A stretch of DNA of 64,000 nucleotides from Novosphingobium sp. CECT 9465 (GTDB taxonomy: Bacteria > Pseudomonadota > Alphaproteobacteria > Sphingomonadales > Sphingomonadaceae). The notes beneath the pieces were generated by a model that was not told the origin of the DNA, ran no database searches, and saw only the letters and a list, made by a program, of their open reading frames with translations. The DNA lies in contig NZ_CAKLBX010000001.1 of NCBI RefSeq assembly GCF_920987055.1, positions 2,962,501 through 3,026,500 on the forward strand, written 5' to 3'. Position 1 is the stretch's first letter, and every line of letters begins with the position of its first letter. The position numbers were made by a program, and so were the translations under genes. Shown here piece after piece: positions 8,931 to 22,364 of the stretch.

Positions 8931-10259
8931 GTGACACCTTACCCTTGGTCCGACGTTCTGCTGATCCTGAGCCTCGTAGTGCTCAATGGCTTGTTTTCCA
9001 TGTCGGAACTGGCGATCGTCTCGGCGCGTCCGGCGCGGCTGAAGGTCGCCGCCGAAGAAGGCAGCAAGGGCGCGAAAATCGCGCTCGAACTGGCAGCAGA
9101 CCCCGGAAAGTTTCTTTCGACGGTCCAGATCGGCATCACGCTGGTGGGCATCATCGCCGGTGCCTATTCGGGATCGAGCCTTGGCGGGCCGACTGCCGAG
9201 CGGCTGGTGGTGTGGGGCGTACCCGAACGCTTTGCCGATGATATAGGCTTTGCCATCGTCATCGCGATTACCACGTACCTGAGCCTCGTCGTTGGCGAAC
9301 TGGTGCCCAAGCAGCTTGCCCTGCGCGCCGCCGAACCGATCGCAAAGATCGCTGCGCCCGCAATGGTGCTGATGTCGCGCGTAACCGCGCCGTTCGTCTG
9401 GACGCTCGACAAGTCGTCGAGCCTGCTGATCCGCATGATGGGCCTGAAGCAGGGCGGCGAACAGGAAGTAACTGCCGAAGAACTGCACATGATCTTTGCC
9501 GAAGCGACGCGATCCGGCGTCATCGAGGAAGAAGAACGCGCGCTAATGACCGGCATCATGCGGCTGGCCGAACGCCCTGTGCGTGAAGTGATGACCCCGC
9601 GCACCGAGCTCCACTGGATCGAACGGCGCGCGCCGGAAATCGAACTGCGCGCAGCCATCGAGGACAGCCCGCATTCACTGCTGCTGGTCGCCGACGGTTC
9701 GGTCGACAAGATCGTGGGCGTGGTGAAAGTGCGCGACGTGCTCTCCACGCTGCTGCGCGGACGCAAGGTGCAGTTGGGGCGCCTGATGAAGAAGCCCGCC
9801 ATCGTGCCCGACCAGCTCGACACGATGGACGCGCTGACGATGATCCAGCAGGCCGAAGTCGCCATTGCGCTGGTGCACGACGAATACGGCCATCTTGAAG
9901 GAATCGTGACCCCGGCTGACCTGCTTGCGGCAATCGCCGGCAATTTCGTGGGTCATGGCGATGCGGGCGACAGCCCGATGGTGGTGGAGCGCGAGGATGG
10001 ATCGCTGCTGATTTCGGGCGCACTTCCTGCTGACGCGCTGGCCGACCGGCTGTGCATCGACCTGCCCGACGACCGCGAATTTGCGACGACGGCGGGCTAT
10101 TGCCTTTCGGTGCTGAAACGCCTGCCGACCGAGGGCGAACACTTCCACGATCAGGGCTGGCGCTTCGAGGTCGTCGACATGGACGGCCGCAAGATCGACA
10201 AGCTGCTGGTGAGCAAGAAGAAAGCCGCGCCAATGGTTGACGCAGGGTTGGACGGGTAA
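8931..10259 (+). CDS. HlyC/CorC (CNNM) family transporter-like protein
   Basis: About 442 residues. An N-terminal DUF21/CNNM membrane domain has three to four helices (LLILSLVVLNGLFSMSELA, FLSTVQIGITLVGIIAGAYS, IVIAITTYLSLVVGELVPKQ). Two CBS domains follow (around MTPRTELHWIERR and KKPAIVPDQLDTMDAL), then a C-terminal CorC_HlyC domain. Members are linked to Mg or Co efflux and membrane damage resistance; the ion is not decidable here. The open frame runs 2.1 kb upstream, but that part is antisense to two solid genes; GTG 8931 starts the membrane domain. Confidence 0.9.
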   Translation: MTPYPWSDVLLILSLVVLNGLFSMSELAIVSARPARLKVAAEEGSKGAKIALELAADPGKFLSTVQIGITLVGIIAGAYSGSSLGGPTAERLVVWGVPERFADDIGFAIVIAITTYLSLVVGELVPKQLALRAAEPIAKIAAPAMVLMSRVTAPFVWTLDKSSSLLIRMMGLKQGGEQEVTAEELHMIFAEATRSGVIEEEERALMTGIMRLAERPVREVMTPRTELHWIERRAPEIELRAAIEDSPHSLLLVADGSVDKIVGVVKVRDVLSTLLRGRKVQLGRLMKKPAIVPDQLDTMDALTMIQQAEVAIALVHDEYGHLEGIVTPADLLAAIAGNFVGHGDAGDSPMVVEREDGSLLISGALPADALADRLCIDLPDDREFATTAGYCLSVLKRLPTEGEHFHDQGWRFEVVDMDGRKIDKLLVSKKKAAPMVDAGLDG

Positions 10260-10280
10260 AATTCCCAGTGAGGAAACAAA

Positions 10281-10309
10281 AAAGGGGCGCCCGTTTGGGG
10301 CGCCCCTTT
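10281..10309. terminator. Bidirectional terminator between corC-like gene and gltD
   Basis: A 12-bp GC-rich stem (10281-10292 with 10298-10309) separates two convergent genes. On the minus strand it is followed by TTTGTTT; on the plus strand by a shorter T-rich run. Confidence 0.85.
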
Positions 10310-10331
10310 GTTATTCGGTTCGCAGCGAAAG

Positions 10332-11765
10332 TCAGCGGGGCAGTTCGCTGACCCCCATCAGGGCTTCGTCGACGGCGCGGGCGCACTGGCGTCCTTCGCG
10401 GATCGCCCAAACGACGAGGCTCTGGCCGCGGCGCATGTCACCACAAGCGAATACATTTTCGACACTGGTCTTGTAGTCGATCACGTTGCCTTTGACGTTA
10501 CCACGCGCATCGAGTTCGACACCGGCCTGTTCGAGCAGGCCCTGCTTGCGCGGTCCGAGGAAACCCATGGCGAGGAAGATCAGGTCGGCCTTGATCGTGA
10601 ATTCGCTGCCGGCAACTTCCTGCATCTTGCCATCGACCCATTCGACGCGGACGCATTCGAGGCCTGAGACATCGTTTTCGCCGACGACCCGCTTGGTCAA
10701 TACCGCGAATTCGCGCTCACAGCCCTCTTCATGGCTTGAGGACGTGCGGAGCTTGAGCGGCCAGTTCGGCCATGACAGCGCCTTGTCTTCCTTTTCAGGC
10801 GGCTTGGGCATGATCTCAAGCTGCGTGACCGAGGCCGCGCCCTGGCGGTTCGAGGTGCCGACGCAGTCAGACCCGGTGTCGCCACCGCCGATGACCACGA
10901 CATGCTTGCCGGTGGCGAGCAGCGAGCCACGCGGCGCAGCGCGCAATTCATCGTCACCTGCGTTGCGCTTGTTCTGCTGGGTGAGGAATTCCATCGCCAT
11001 GCGTACGCCGGGCAGTTCAGCGCCGGGGATGCCGAGACCGCGCGGGTCTTCCGCGCCGCCCGACAGCACGACCGCGTCAAAGTTTTCCTGCAAAGACGCG
11101 AACGAGACGGTCACACCCACTTCCACCCCGGTGCGGAACTGGACGCCTTCGGCCTCCATCTGCATCGCGCGGCGGTTGATGTGGGTCTTTTCCATCTTGA
11201 AGTCAGGAATGCCGTAGCGCAGCAAGCCGCCGATCCGGTCGTTCTTTTCAAACACCGTAACCGAGTGGCCAGCGCGGGCAAGCTGTTGGGCGGCAGCCAT
11301 GCCAGCGGGGCCGGAGCCGACCACCGCAACCGATTTGCCGGTCTTCTTTGCCGGAACCTGCGGTTCGATCCAGCCTTCCTTCCACCCGCGATCGACGATG
11401 GCGCATTCGATCGACTTGATGGTGACCGGCTGGTCCACGATATTGAGTGTGCACGCCGCCTCGCACGGGGCGGGGCAGATGCGGCCGGTGAATTCGGGGA
11501 AATTGTTGGTCGAGTGGAGATTGTCGAGCGCGTCGCGCCAGTCATTCTCATAGACCAGATGGTTCCAGTCGGGGATCTGGTTGTTCACCGGGCAGCCGTT
11601 GTGACAGTACGGAATGCCGCAGTTCATGCAGCGCGCCGCCTGGCCCTTCAGGCCTGCATCGTCATGCGGGATGACGAATTCGCGATAGTGCTTCAGCCGT
11701 TCCGAAGGCGCATCGTAACTGCGGTCCTTGCGGTCGATTTCGAGAAAGCCGGTTGCCTTGCCCAT
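10332..11765 (-). CDS. gltD: Glutamate synthase (NADPH) small subunit
   Basis: A 477-residue FAD-dependent electron-input subunit of GOGAT. The N-terminal part binds [4Fe-4S] clusters through cysteines in [17 protein letters not shown] and [12 protein letters not shown]. The FAD site is [21 protein letters not shown] near residue 150, and the NADPH site is [16 protein letters not shown] near residue 290. The C-terminus has [18 protein letters not shown]. It lies 13 bases downstream of gltB, forming an operon that makes two glutamates from glutamine and 2-oxoglutarate. Confidence 0.97.
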   Translation of the reverse strand: MGKATGFLEIDRKDRSYDAPSERLKHYREFVIPHDDAGLKGQAARCMNCGIPYCHNGCPVNNQIPDWNHLVYENDWRDALDNLHSTNNFPEFTGRICPAPCEAACTLNIVDQPVTIKSIECAIVDRGWKEGWIEPQVPAKKTGKSVAVVGSGPAGMAAAQQLARAGHSVTVFEKNDRIGGLLRYGIPDFKMEKTHINRRAMQMEAEGVQFRTGVEVGVTVSFASLQENFDAVVLSGGAEDPRGLGIPGAELPGVRMAMEFLTQQNKRNAGDDELRAAPRGSLLATGKHVVVIGGGDTGSDCVGTSNRQGAASVTQLEIMPKPPEKEDKALSWPNWPLKLRTSSSHEEGCEREFAVLTKRVVGENDVSGLECVRVEWVDGKMQEVAGSEFTIKADLIFLAMGFLGPRKQGLLEQAGVELDARGNVKGNVIDYKTSVENVFACGDMRRGQSLVVWAIREGRQCARAVDEALMGVSELPR

Positions 11766-11778
11766 TGTAATCTAACCC

Positions 11779-16419
<4,641 letters not shown>

Positions 16420-16447
16420 TTCGAAGTTTGTCCTACATCCAAAAAGA

Positions 16448-16501
16448 GGAGTTTCGCGCGAATCACGATGCCCGAAAGGCGACGAAAGTTGCGCGAACTC
16501 C
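16448..16501 (-). promoter_or_regulatory. Inverted repeat in the gltB leader
   Basis: Arms 16448-16453 plus 16455-16459 pair with 16491-16501 (11 bp, one bulged T), starting 29 bases upstream of the gltB ATG. Inside is a smaller hairpin around GCCCGAAAGGC. It could be an RNA attenuator or protein site; no factor can be assigned. Confidence 0.35.
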
Positions 16502-16622
16502 CCCAATGACTGCAGGAATGTTTTTTTGCAACCGCACACCCGCATCAAGGGCGGGGTTCAGGCCGAAAATACGGTTGCGACACGGCACAAAGGGCTGAAA
16601 TTCGCCGTATTGCAGGACAGGA

Positions 16623-18338
16623 TCAGCCCTGTGCCGTCATCCGCTGGAGGGTTGCAAGGGCCGCGCGCAGGGCACGGTCGGCTTCTTCGGCATCGGGCAG
16701 GGCGGCGGGCGAACTTGCGACCGCTTCGTCTCCATCGTCTGACAAGGTTTGCGGTGATGGCGCGGCGCGGCCACGCGAGGCCAGCGGCGAACCGGGGAGC
16801 GGCATGATCGAAGGCCGTTCAAACGGCCGCGATGTGCCGACCGAGGCTCCTTCGCCAATGGAGGGACCCGCCACGAGAGGCGATTCCTGGCCGGGAAAGA
16901 CCACGACCGGCTCAACGCCTTCATCGCCATCCACGCCCTCTAAGACATCTTCCCCGATGCGCAGCGGTTCACGGCGGGCGACGACAGGTCCCATATCCAG
17001 CAGCGAAGGATAGCGATCTTCGACAACTTCGGATTCGGCCATTTCCGTATCCACGGTGCCGTCAGCGTCAAGCGCGTCGGCATCGTCGGTCGCGGTCGCC
17101 GCCGGGCGCTTGCGGGCAAGCAGCGGCGACATGCGCAGGAAGCGGTCGAGACCGAGGTCTTCGTCCTCGTCCTCATCGTTTGCTTCAGCGTCCAAAGCGG
17201 ATGCGGGATCGGCAAAAGGATGGCCCGAAGGCAGGACTGAGGGAGAGGTTGAAGGCCGGAGTTGAACGACGCGTTCCGGGTGGCCGTCTCCAAATGCTCC
17301 CAGCGCTGCGTCTGCATCGCTATCGGGCTGGGCAAATGCAGCGCTTTCGAACCGCGCGATGGCAGGCTGTGGCGCGGGCGCGGTGATCGTGAAATCGGGC
17401 GTGACCGTCTGTTCAGCGGCTTCGGCACGACGCGTGATGGCCAGCGCAAGACGTTCGGTCAATTGCACCAACCCCAGCCGTTCGAGCGGAGCGCTGTCTA
17501 TAGGACTTGCCGCTGCGGCCTGTGCCTGAAGGAATGGCGCCGGAGCCGGAATGAAGGCCGGAGCGGCGGAAGGTTCTTCCACCAGGTCCACTTCCTGCTC
17601 AAGATCAGATACTTGTACCTCTACCCCTTGCGCCTCGTGTGCTTCAGCCGCTTCGAATCCAGCAGAAGTGTCGTGCGGATCTGCAAAGGGGGCATGATCC
17701 ACCTTGCTGGCTTCTTCCAGCAGGAGATCAAGTGCGAGCGGATCGGGCAGCGTCGTATCCGGGGCCGCATCTGCGGGCGCATCGGACTGCGCCCGTGCAA
17801 ATTCGGGGGTCAGCTCCGGTGTGAATGACGGCGCAGGTTCGATGTCCCACGGCATCGCACTGGGGAGCGAGGCATGGTCGACAGGCGGATCCAGCGGCGA
17901 ATCAAGGTTGAGCGCACGGCGACGCAGCGGGGCGTGTTCAGCCACCGGCGCATCGAGCGGCGCGCCGAGGTCTTCGGCGGCATTGATCGGGCGGCAGGTT
18001 TCGAAGGTCGATTCTTCACGCGCCGCCTTGCCAAAGCCGCGCATGCGCACCGGCGCTTCGGTCTTTTCGCGGCCCATCAGGCGACCGATGGCATAGCCCG
18101 CCAGCGCGCCAATCCCCATCATGGCGATGGCGAACATGACCCGCGCGGTAAAGCCCAGCGGCGGGGCAGCGGCAGGGACCAGCGCCGGAATGCCGAGCGC
18201 GACGACCGGACCTTCGAGCAGCGCAGGCGCGACGGCAAAGCTGCCGAGGCCGAGGAAAGTGGCCGCCCACAGCGCGGTGACGAGCGGAAAAAGCGGGTTC
18301 GCGGTGATGGGCTTGGGCTTGCGCTTCGTCGCTGTCAC
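16623..18338 (-). CDS. Membrane-anchored acidic, Ala/Pro-rich protein of unknown function
   Basis: A 571-residue protein I do not recognise. A basic start (TKRKPKP) is followed by two hydrophobic segments at about residues 14-45 and 64-87 (ARVMFAIAMMGIGALAGYAI). A long, acidic, alanine- and proline-rich tail, probably disordered, follows. The last 30 residues may be helical (DAEEADRALRAALATLQRM). The layout suggests an inner-membrane anchor with a large soluble, low-complexity arm. It lies next to the exosortase-A-associated glycosyltransferase on the same strand, 46 bases downstream of it, so the two may be co-transcribed. Confidence 0.7.
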   Translation of the reverse strand: MTATKRKPKPITANPLFPLVTALWAATFLGLGSFAVAPALLEGPVVALGIPALVPAAAPPLGFTARVMFAIAMMGIGALAGYAIGRLMGREKTEAPVRMRGFGKAAREESTFETCRPINAAEDLGAPLDAPVAEHAPLRRRALNLDSPLDPPVDHASLPSAMPWDIEPAPSFTPELTPEFARAQSDAPADAAPDTTLPDPLALDLLLEEASKVDHAPFADPHDTSAGFEAAEAHEAQGVEVQVSDLEQEVDLVEEPSAAPAFIPAPAPFLQAQAAAASPIDSAPLERLGLVQLTERLALAITRRAEAAEQTVTPDFTITAPAPQPAIARFESAAFAQPDSDADAALGAFGDGHPERVVQLRPSTSPSVLPSGHPFADPASALDAEANDEDEDEDLGLDRFLRMSPLLARKRPAATATDDADALDADGTVDTEMAESEVVEDRYPSLLDMGPVVARREPLRIGEDVLEGVDGDEGVEPVVVFPGQESPLVAGPSIGEGASVGTSRPFERPSIMPLPGSPLASRGRAAPSPQTLSDDGDEAVASSPAALPDAEEADRALRAALATLQRMTAQG

Positions 18339-18384
18339 GGGCGTGGCGTCCTGTCTTTCAAGTCAATTTTGGGGACCGGGCGAT

Positions 18385-19614
18385 TCAAGCCGCCGCAGCC
18401 GACACATCGCCATGAGGTATCAGCGCTTGGTAAACGACTTGATAACGCCTGACATTGGAAGCCCAGTCGTGATGTTCGCCAACCCAAGCCCGCGCCCTGT
18501 CCCGGCGGGCGGGCCATTCCGCTTGCGATTGCAGCATCCGAACCATCGCGGCGGCAAGGCTTGCCGGATCGTCGGGAGGAAAGAGAGTGCCGGTTTCACC
18601 ATCACGGATGAGTTCGCGATGCCCGCCGACATTGGATGCGGCGACAAGTTTGCCTTGCGCCATTGCTTCCATCGGCTTCAGCGGCGTGACCAGTTCGGTC
18701 AGGCGCATGCCTTTGCGCGGGTAGCAGACGACATCGACCAGCGAATAATAGCGGTCCACTTCATGATGCGGCACCCGTCCGACGAAACGGATGGCATCGG
18801 CGGCGGACGATGCAGCAGCTTGCGCGCGCAATTGCGTCTCGGCGGGACCGCCGCCGACCAGCAGCAGCCGCGCGCCGGGCATGCCTGCAACGATGGCGGG
18901 CATGGCTGCGATCAGATCGTCGAGACCTTCATAGGGATAGAAGCTGCCGAGAAAGCCGATCACCGGGCCATCGCCCAGCCCCAGTTCGGTTGCCAGCACG
19001 GTATCGCGCGGCAGTGGATCGCCGAACAGGGCGAGATCGACGCCATTGGGCATGATCGAAATCTTTTCAGGCGCATAGCCGCGCGCGATCAGATCCTGGC
19101 GCAGCCCGTCGCATATGGTGACGACGCGGTCTGCGCTGCTGACGACATCGTTTTCCAGCACACGCGATAGCCAGTACTTTGCGCTGCCTTCACGACCCGT
19201 GCCGTTGCCGACCGCGGCATCTTCCCAGAAGGCGCGGATTTCATAGACCACCGGGATGCCAAGCTTGCGCCCCGCGCGAATCGCGGCCAGCCCGCACAGC
19301 GATGGTGAATGGGCGTGGAGCACATCGGGCCGCCATTCGCGCGCCACCTCGATTATCCGGTCTGCCAGCGCGGAAACTTCGCCCCATTCCCGCACGATGG
19401 GCAGGCCCTGCGCCGCGCCGGCGGTGCGATGAAAGATCAGGCCGTCCACCTCATCGGCATCCTGCCCGGTAGCGGGGCCTTCCTGGCGCTGGCCGGTGAT
19501 GCCGCGCACTTCGATTCCCATGGCTGCTTGCGCCTTGAGAATCGCGCGGGTGCGGAAAGTGTAGCCGCTGTGCAGCGGCAGCGAATGGTCGAGGACGTGG
19601 AGCACGCGGGTCAT
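18385..19614 (-). CDS. Exosortase A-associated glycosyltransferase (GT4)
   Basis: About 409 residues, GT-B fold. The N-terminus MTRVLHVLDHSLPLHSGYTF, with YEIRAFWEDAAVGNGT near residue 130, is characteristic of the PEP-CTERM/exosortase A-associated GT4 subfamily. The C-terminal nucleotide-sugar domain has GFLGSFYPYEGLDDLI, LLLVGGGPAE, and the EX7E-like region around TPLKPMEAMAQGKLVAASNVGGHREL. It likely adds a sugar to an extracellular polysaccharide or surface glycan. The start at 19614 is six codons inside the open frame, where the family N-terminus begins. It is divergent from the O-glycosylation ligase pair. Confidence 0.88.
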   Translation of the reverse strand: MTRVLHVLDHSLPLHSGYTFRTRAILKAQAAMGIEVRGITGQRQEGPATGQDADEVDGLIFHRTAGAAQGLPIVREWGEVSALADRIIEVAREWRPDVLHAHSPSLCGLAAIRAGRKLGIPVVYEIRAFWEDAAVGNGTGREGSAKYWLSRVLENDVVSSADRVVTICDGLRQDLIARGYAPEKISIMPNGVDLALFGDPLPRDTVLATELGLGDGPVIGFLGSFYPYEGLDDLIAAMPAIVAGMPGARLLLVGGGPAETQLRAQAAASSAADAIRFVGRVPHHEVDRYYSLVDVVCYPRKGMRLTELVTPLKPMEAMAQGKLVAASNVGGHRELIRDGETGTLFPPDDPASLAAAMVRMLQSQAEWPARRDRARAWVGEHHDWASNVRRYQVVYQALIPHGDVSAAAA

Positions 19615-19683
19615 GGTGGCCACTTCTGCCATGACAAGGCTTAACGCCGCGTCAACCTCGATGGTCTAGCGCTGTGTCCAACC

Positions 19684-19845
19684 ATGATCGACCAGTTCAC
19701 GCTCTTCCTGCCCCACCTGCTGATGGCGCTTGCCGTCTGGCGGCTGCTGCATCGTGACGATCTGGACGACGATCCTTCCCTGCCCAGCCGCAAGACGCCG
19801 TTCCGGCAGAAGCGCCAAACGCAGGAAGGCAGCGACGATGCTTGA
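19684..19845 (+). CDS. Small membrane-associated protein upstream of the O-glycosylation ligase
   Basis: A 53-residue frame. It begins MIDQFTLFLPHLLMALAVWR, a single hydrophobic helix, followed by an acidic patch (DDLDDDP) and a basic tail (RKTPFRQKR). It ends inside the next gene with an 8-base overlap (19838-19845), a typical sign of translational coupling. I do not recognise a family. Being short and in an operon with the ligase, it may be a small partner of that membrane enzyme. Confidence 0.6.
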   Translation: MIDQFTLFLPHLLMALAVWRLLHRDDLDDDPSLPSRKTPFRQKRQTQEGSDDA

Positions 19846-21211
19846 CCTGTTCCTGCTCAGCTTCGTGCTGGCGTTCATCGGCGCGGGCTTTCGCAAGCCA
19901 TTCCTGTTCGTGCTGGCCTATTCCTATATCGACATCGTGGCCCCGCAGAAGGTGAGCTGGGGCATCCTTTCGCACATTCCGGTATCGCTGATCGCGTTCC
20001 TGTGCGCGTTCATCGCGTGGTTCGTGGCCGAGGACAAGAATGGCATCCGCCTGTCGCTGCGCCAGTTCCTGCTGCTGGCGCTGCTGGTCTATTGCGGGCT
20101 TTCCACGCAGACCGCCGACTTTCCGGTGGAAGCGGCCGAAAAATGGGCGTGGGTGTGGAAGGCGCTGCTGTGGGCGCTGTTCCTGCCGCTGACCCTGCGC
20201 ACCCGGCTGCGGATCGAGGCGATCACGCTGATCCTGGTGCTGTCCATCGGGGTGATCGTGATCGGCGGCGGGATCAAGACCGTGGCGGGCGGCGGCGGTT
20301 ATGGCGAATTGCGCCTGCTGGTGAACGACAACACCGGGCTTTACGAAGGCTCGATCATTTCGGCGGTGGCGATTGCGGTGATCCCGCTGGCGCTATGGCT
20401 GATGCGCTTCGGCACGATCTTTCCGCCCGAATGGCGGGTGAAGGCATTTGCGCTGGCGCTGTGCTTTGCCTGCGCGCTGATGCCCATCGGCACCGGCGCG
20501 CGCACCGGCCTTGTCTGCGTGGTGGTGTTGATGGCCATGATCCTGCGCACGGCGAAGCGGCGCGTCCTGATCGTTTCGATCATGGCGGTTGCCGCGATGA
20601 TCGCGGTTCCGCTCCTGCCCAAGGAGTTTACCGATCGCATGGGCACGATCCAGAACCACCAGTCGGACCAATCCGCCGGAACACGGATCGCGGTGTGGAA
20701 ATGGACCATCGAATTTGCCAAAACGCACCCGTTCGGCGGCGGGTTCGAAGCCTATCGCCAGAACGAACTGGTCTATGACACGGTCAAGGCCGACAATGCC
20801 GGGGACAACAACACCGCGCTGGAATACCAGCCGATCGTGGAAAAGGGCCGCGCGTACCATTCCAGCTATTTCGAGATGCTGGGCGAACAGGGCTATCCCG
20901 GCCTTGCGCTGTGGCTGGCGCTGCACCTGCTGGGGGTGTGGCAGATGGAAGTGCTGCGCCGCCGCTTCCGCAAGGATACCAGCGAGGAATTCCGCTGGGT
21001 TTCGCCACTGGCCGAGGCGCTGCAACAGGCGCAGGTGATCTATCTTGTCGGGTGTACGTTCGTGGGCATCGCGTTCCAGCCCTTCGTGTACATGCTGGTC
21101 GGGCTGCAATGCGGATTGTGGGCCTATATCAAGCGGGTGCGCGCCGCGCAGCCTGAACCGATCCGCAAGGGCGCGATCCGCAATGAAAAGGCGAAGCCGT
21201 CACTCGCTTGA
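19838..21211 (+). CDS. Putative O-glycosylation ligase, exosortase A-associated (Wzy/WaaL-like)
   Basis: About 457 residues with ten or so membrane helices and a C-terminal periplasmic region. It begins MLDLFLLSFVLAFIGAGFRK and has the family's early SYIDIVAPQKVSWG. The O-antigen ligase-like stretch includes GTGARTGLVCVVVL (helix with Arg), a periplasmic loop with GTRIAVWKWTIEFAKTHPFG and the H-S-S-Y segment RAYHSSYFEMLGEQGYPG. Proteins of this subfamily are thought to transfer polymer or glycan in XrtA systems. ATG 19838 overlaps the stop of the preceding 53-residue ORF; the open frame extends further upstream but lacks support. Confidence 0.88.
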   Translation: MLDLFLLSFVLAFIGAGFRKPFLFVLAYSYIDIVAPQKVSWGILSHIPVSLIAFLCAFIAWFVAEDKNGIRLSLRQFLLLALLVYCGLSTQTADFPVEAAEKWAWVWKALLWALFLPLTLRTRLRIEAITLILVLSIGVIVIGGGIKTVAGGGGYGELRLLVNDNTGLYEGSIISAVAIAVIPLALWLMRFGTIFPPEWRVKAFALALCFACALMPIGTGARTGLVCVVVLMAMILRTAKRRVLIVSIMAVAAMIAVPLLPKEFTDRMGTIQNHQSDQSAGTRIAVWKWTIEFAKTHPFGGGFEAYRQNELVYDTVKADNAGDNNTALEYQPIVEKGRAYHSSYFEMLGEQGYPGLALWLALHLLGVWQMEVLRRRFRKDTSEEFRWVSPLAEALQQAQVIYLVGCTFVGIAFQPFVYMLVGLQCGLWAYIKRVRAAQPEPIRKGAIRNEKAKPSLA

Positions 21212-21231
21212 CGGTTCCGGGGCCAGAACAC

Positions 21232-22110
21232 TCAAGGGGCGGTATAGCCATAGCCGTGCGCGACAAGGACAATCTGCTGGTTGGCTTTGAGCGGCGTCCA
21301 TCTGCCCACCCATTGCACGAAATTGCTCCAGTCCGAACGGGCCGGCCACATCGAGATCAAGGGACGGAATTCCGATGTCGGGAAGAAGCCCAGCTTCTGC
21401 TTTTCGAACGTATGGACGAGTGCGCCATCGACATACATCCTGATGGTGCCCTGCGCCTGCGAAACCTCGATGCCGAACCGCTTGCGCTGGCCCGACATAT
21501 CGACGCCCGCAAACAAGCGCACCGTCTTCGACAAATGCAGCCCGTTGACGTACTGGTGCACGGTAACGTCGAGGCCCTTGCGCCCGGCAAATTCGAAGTC
21601 GATCTCGTCTTTCGTGCCGTTGTTGTAGAGCCACAGCGGGGCGATGACGAGACCGTCGCGCATCGTCGGCAGGGTGACTTCGGTTTCCCACAGCCCATCC
21701 CTGGCCGCCACGATGCCCCGTTCGGCCTTGAGTTCGGGGGCGCCGGTGGAGTTCAACGTGAAACGCACGTTGCCGTTGGCAGCCTTGGTGACACGATCAA
21801 ACTTCCATGGGGTGAAGCTCAGCGCACTGGCCCAGTGCGACGCGTGCCATTTGCCCCCGTAATTCCACAGGCGCATGTCCGAAAGATCGAGCGGCGCCAG
21901 CTTTGCCGCCGCAGCGGTGGTCCGGCCCGTGCCGGCCAGCGTTGCCGCCGCCGACGTTGGCTGGGCTACAGGCGTGGCTGACGCGGTGGGCGCGGGCAGC
22001 ACGACCGCTGATGTTGTTGTGGCGGTGGTGCCCGAAGTGGATGTGGCCGCATAGGCGCCAACGGCAAAAACGGCCAATACCGGGGCAACGATGATAACGC
22101 GCGACTTCAT
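21232..22110 (-). CDS. Secreted GH16 family glycoside hydrolase
   Basis: A 292-residue exported enzyme. A signal peptide (MKSRVIIVAPVLAVFAVGAYAA) is followed by a Ser/Thr/Ala-rich linker to about residue 70, then a jelly-roll GH16 domain. The catalytic motif EIDFE is intact, with E169 as probable nucleophile, D171 as helper and E173 as acid/base. GH16 enzymes cut beta-1,3 or beta-1,4 glucans and galactans. Its position, 20 bases from the convergent O-glycosylation ligase, suggests it trims or releases the surface polysaccharide. AGGAG precedes the ATG. Confidence 0.85.
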   Translation of the reverse strand: MKSRVIIVAPVLAVFAVGAYAATSTSGTTATTTSAVVLPAPTASATPVAQPTSAAATLAGTGRTTAAAAKLAPLDLSDMRLWNYGGKWHASHWASALSFTPWKFDRVTKAANGNVRFTLNSTGAPELKAERGIVAARDGLWETEVTLPTMRDGLVIAPLWLYNNGTKDEIDFEFAGRKGLDVTVHQYVNGLHLSKTVRLFAGVDMSGQRKRFGIEVSQAQGTIRMYVDGALVHTFEKQKLGFFPTSEFRPLISMWPARSDWSNFVQWVGRWTPLKANQQIVLVAHGYGYTAP

Positions 22111-22310
22111 CCCGAACTCCTGTGGATCACGGGCACCGTCGGCTCAAACAATAGCGAAGCCGTTTAACAGTATCGCTAGCGCATCTTAACTTGTTGGAAA
22201 TTTCGCAGCTGGATCAGGTTGGGCTTCGAGCAAGCGCGGAAAAAGTTTTCCGGGTTGCTTTGCGACCTACAACCGAAATGGCGCATTTTCATCGCCCCGG
22301 AAGCGCAGTG

Positions 22311-22357
22311 TAACAGGCGGCGGCCACCCCCGCAGGGATGGGCGACGCCGCCTGTTA
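22311..22357 (-). terminator. Hairpin terminator after phaZ
   Basis: A perfect 12-bp stem (22311-22322 with 22346-22357) lies 8 bases past the phaZ stop on the minus strand, with a 23-base loop that itself contains GC-rich sequence. There is no strong U-run. Confidence 0.55.
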
Positions 22358-22364
22358 TATCAGA

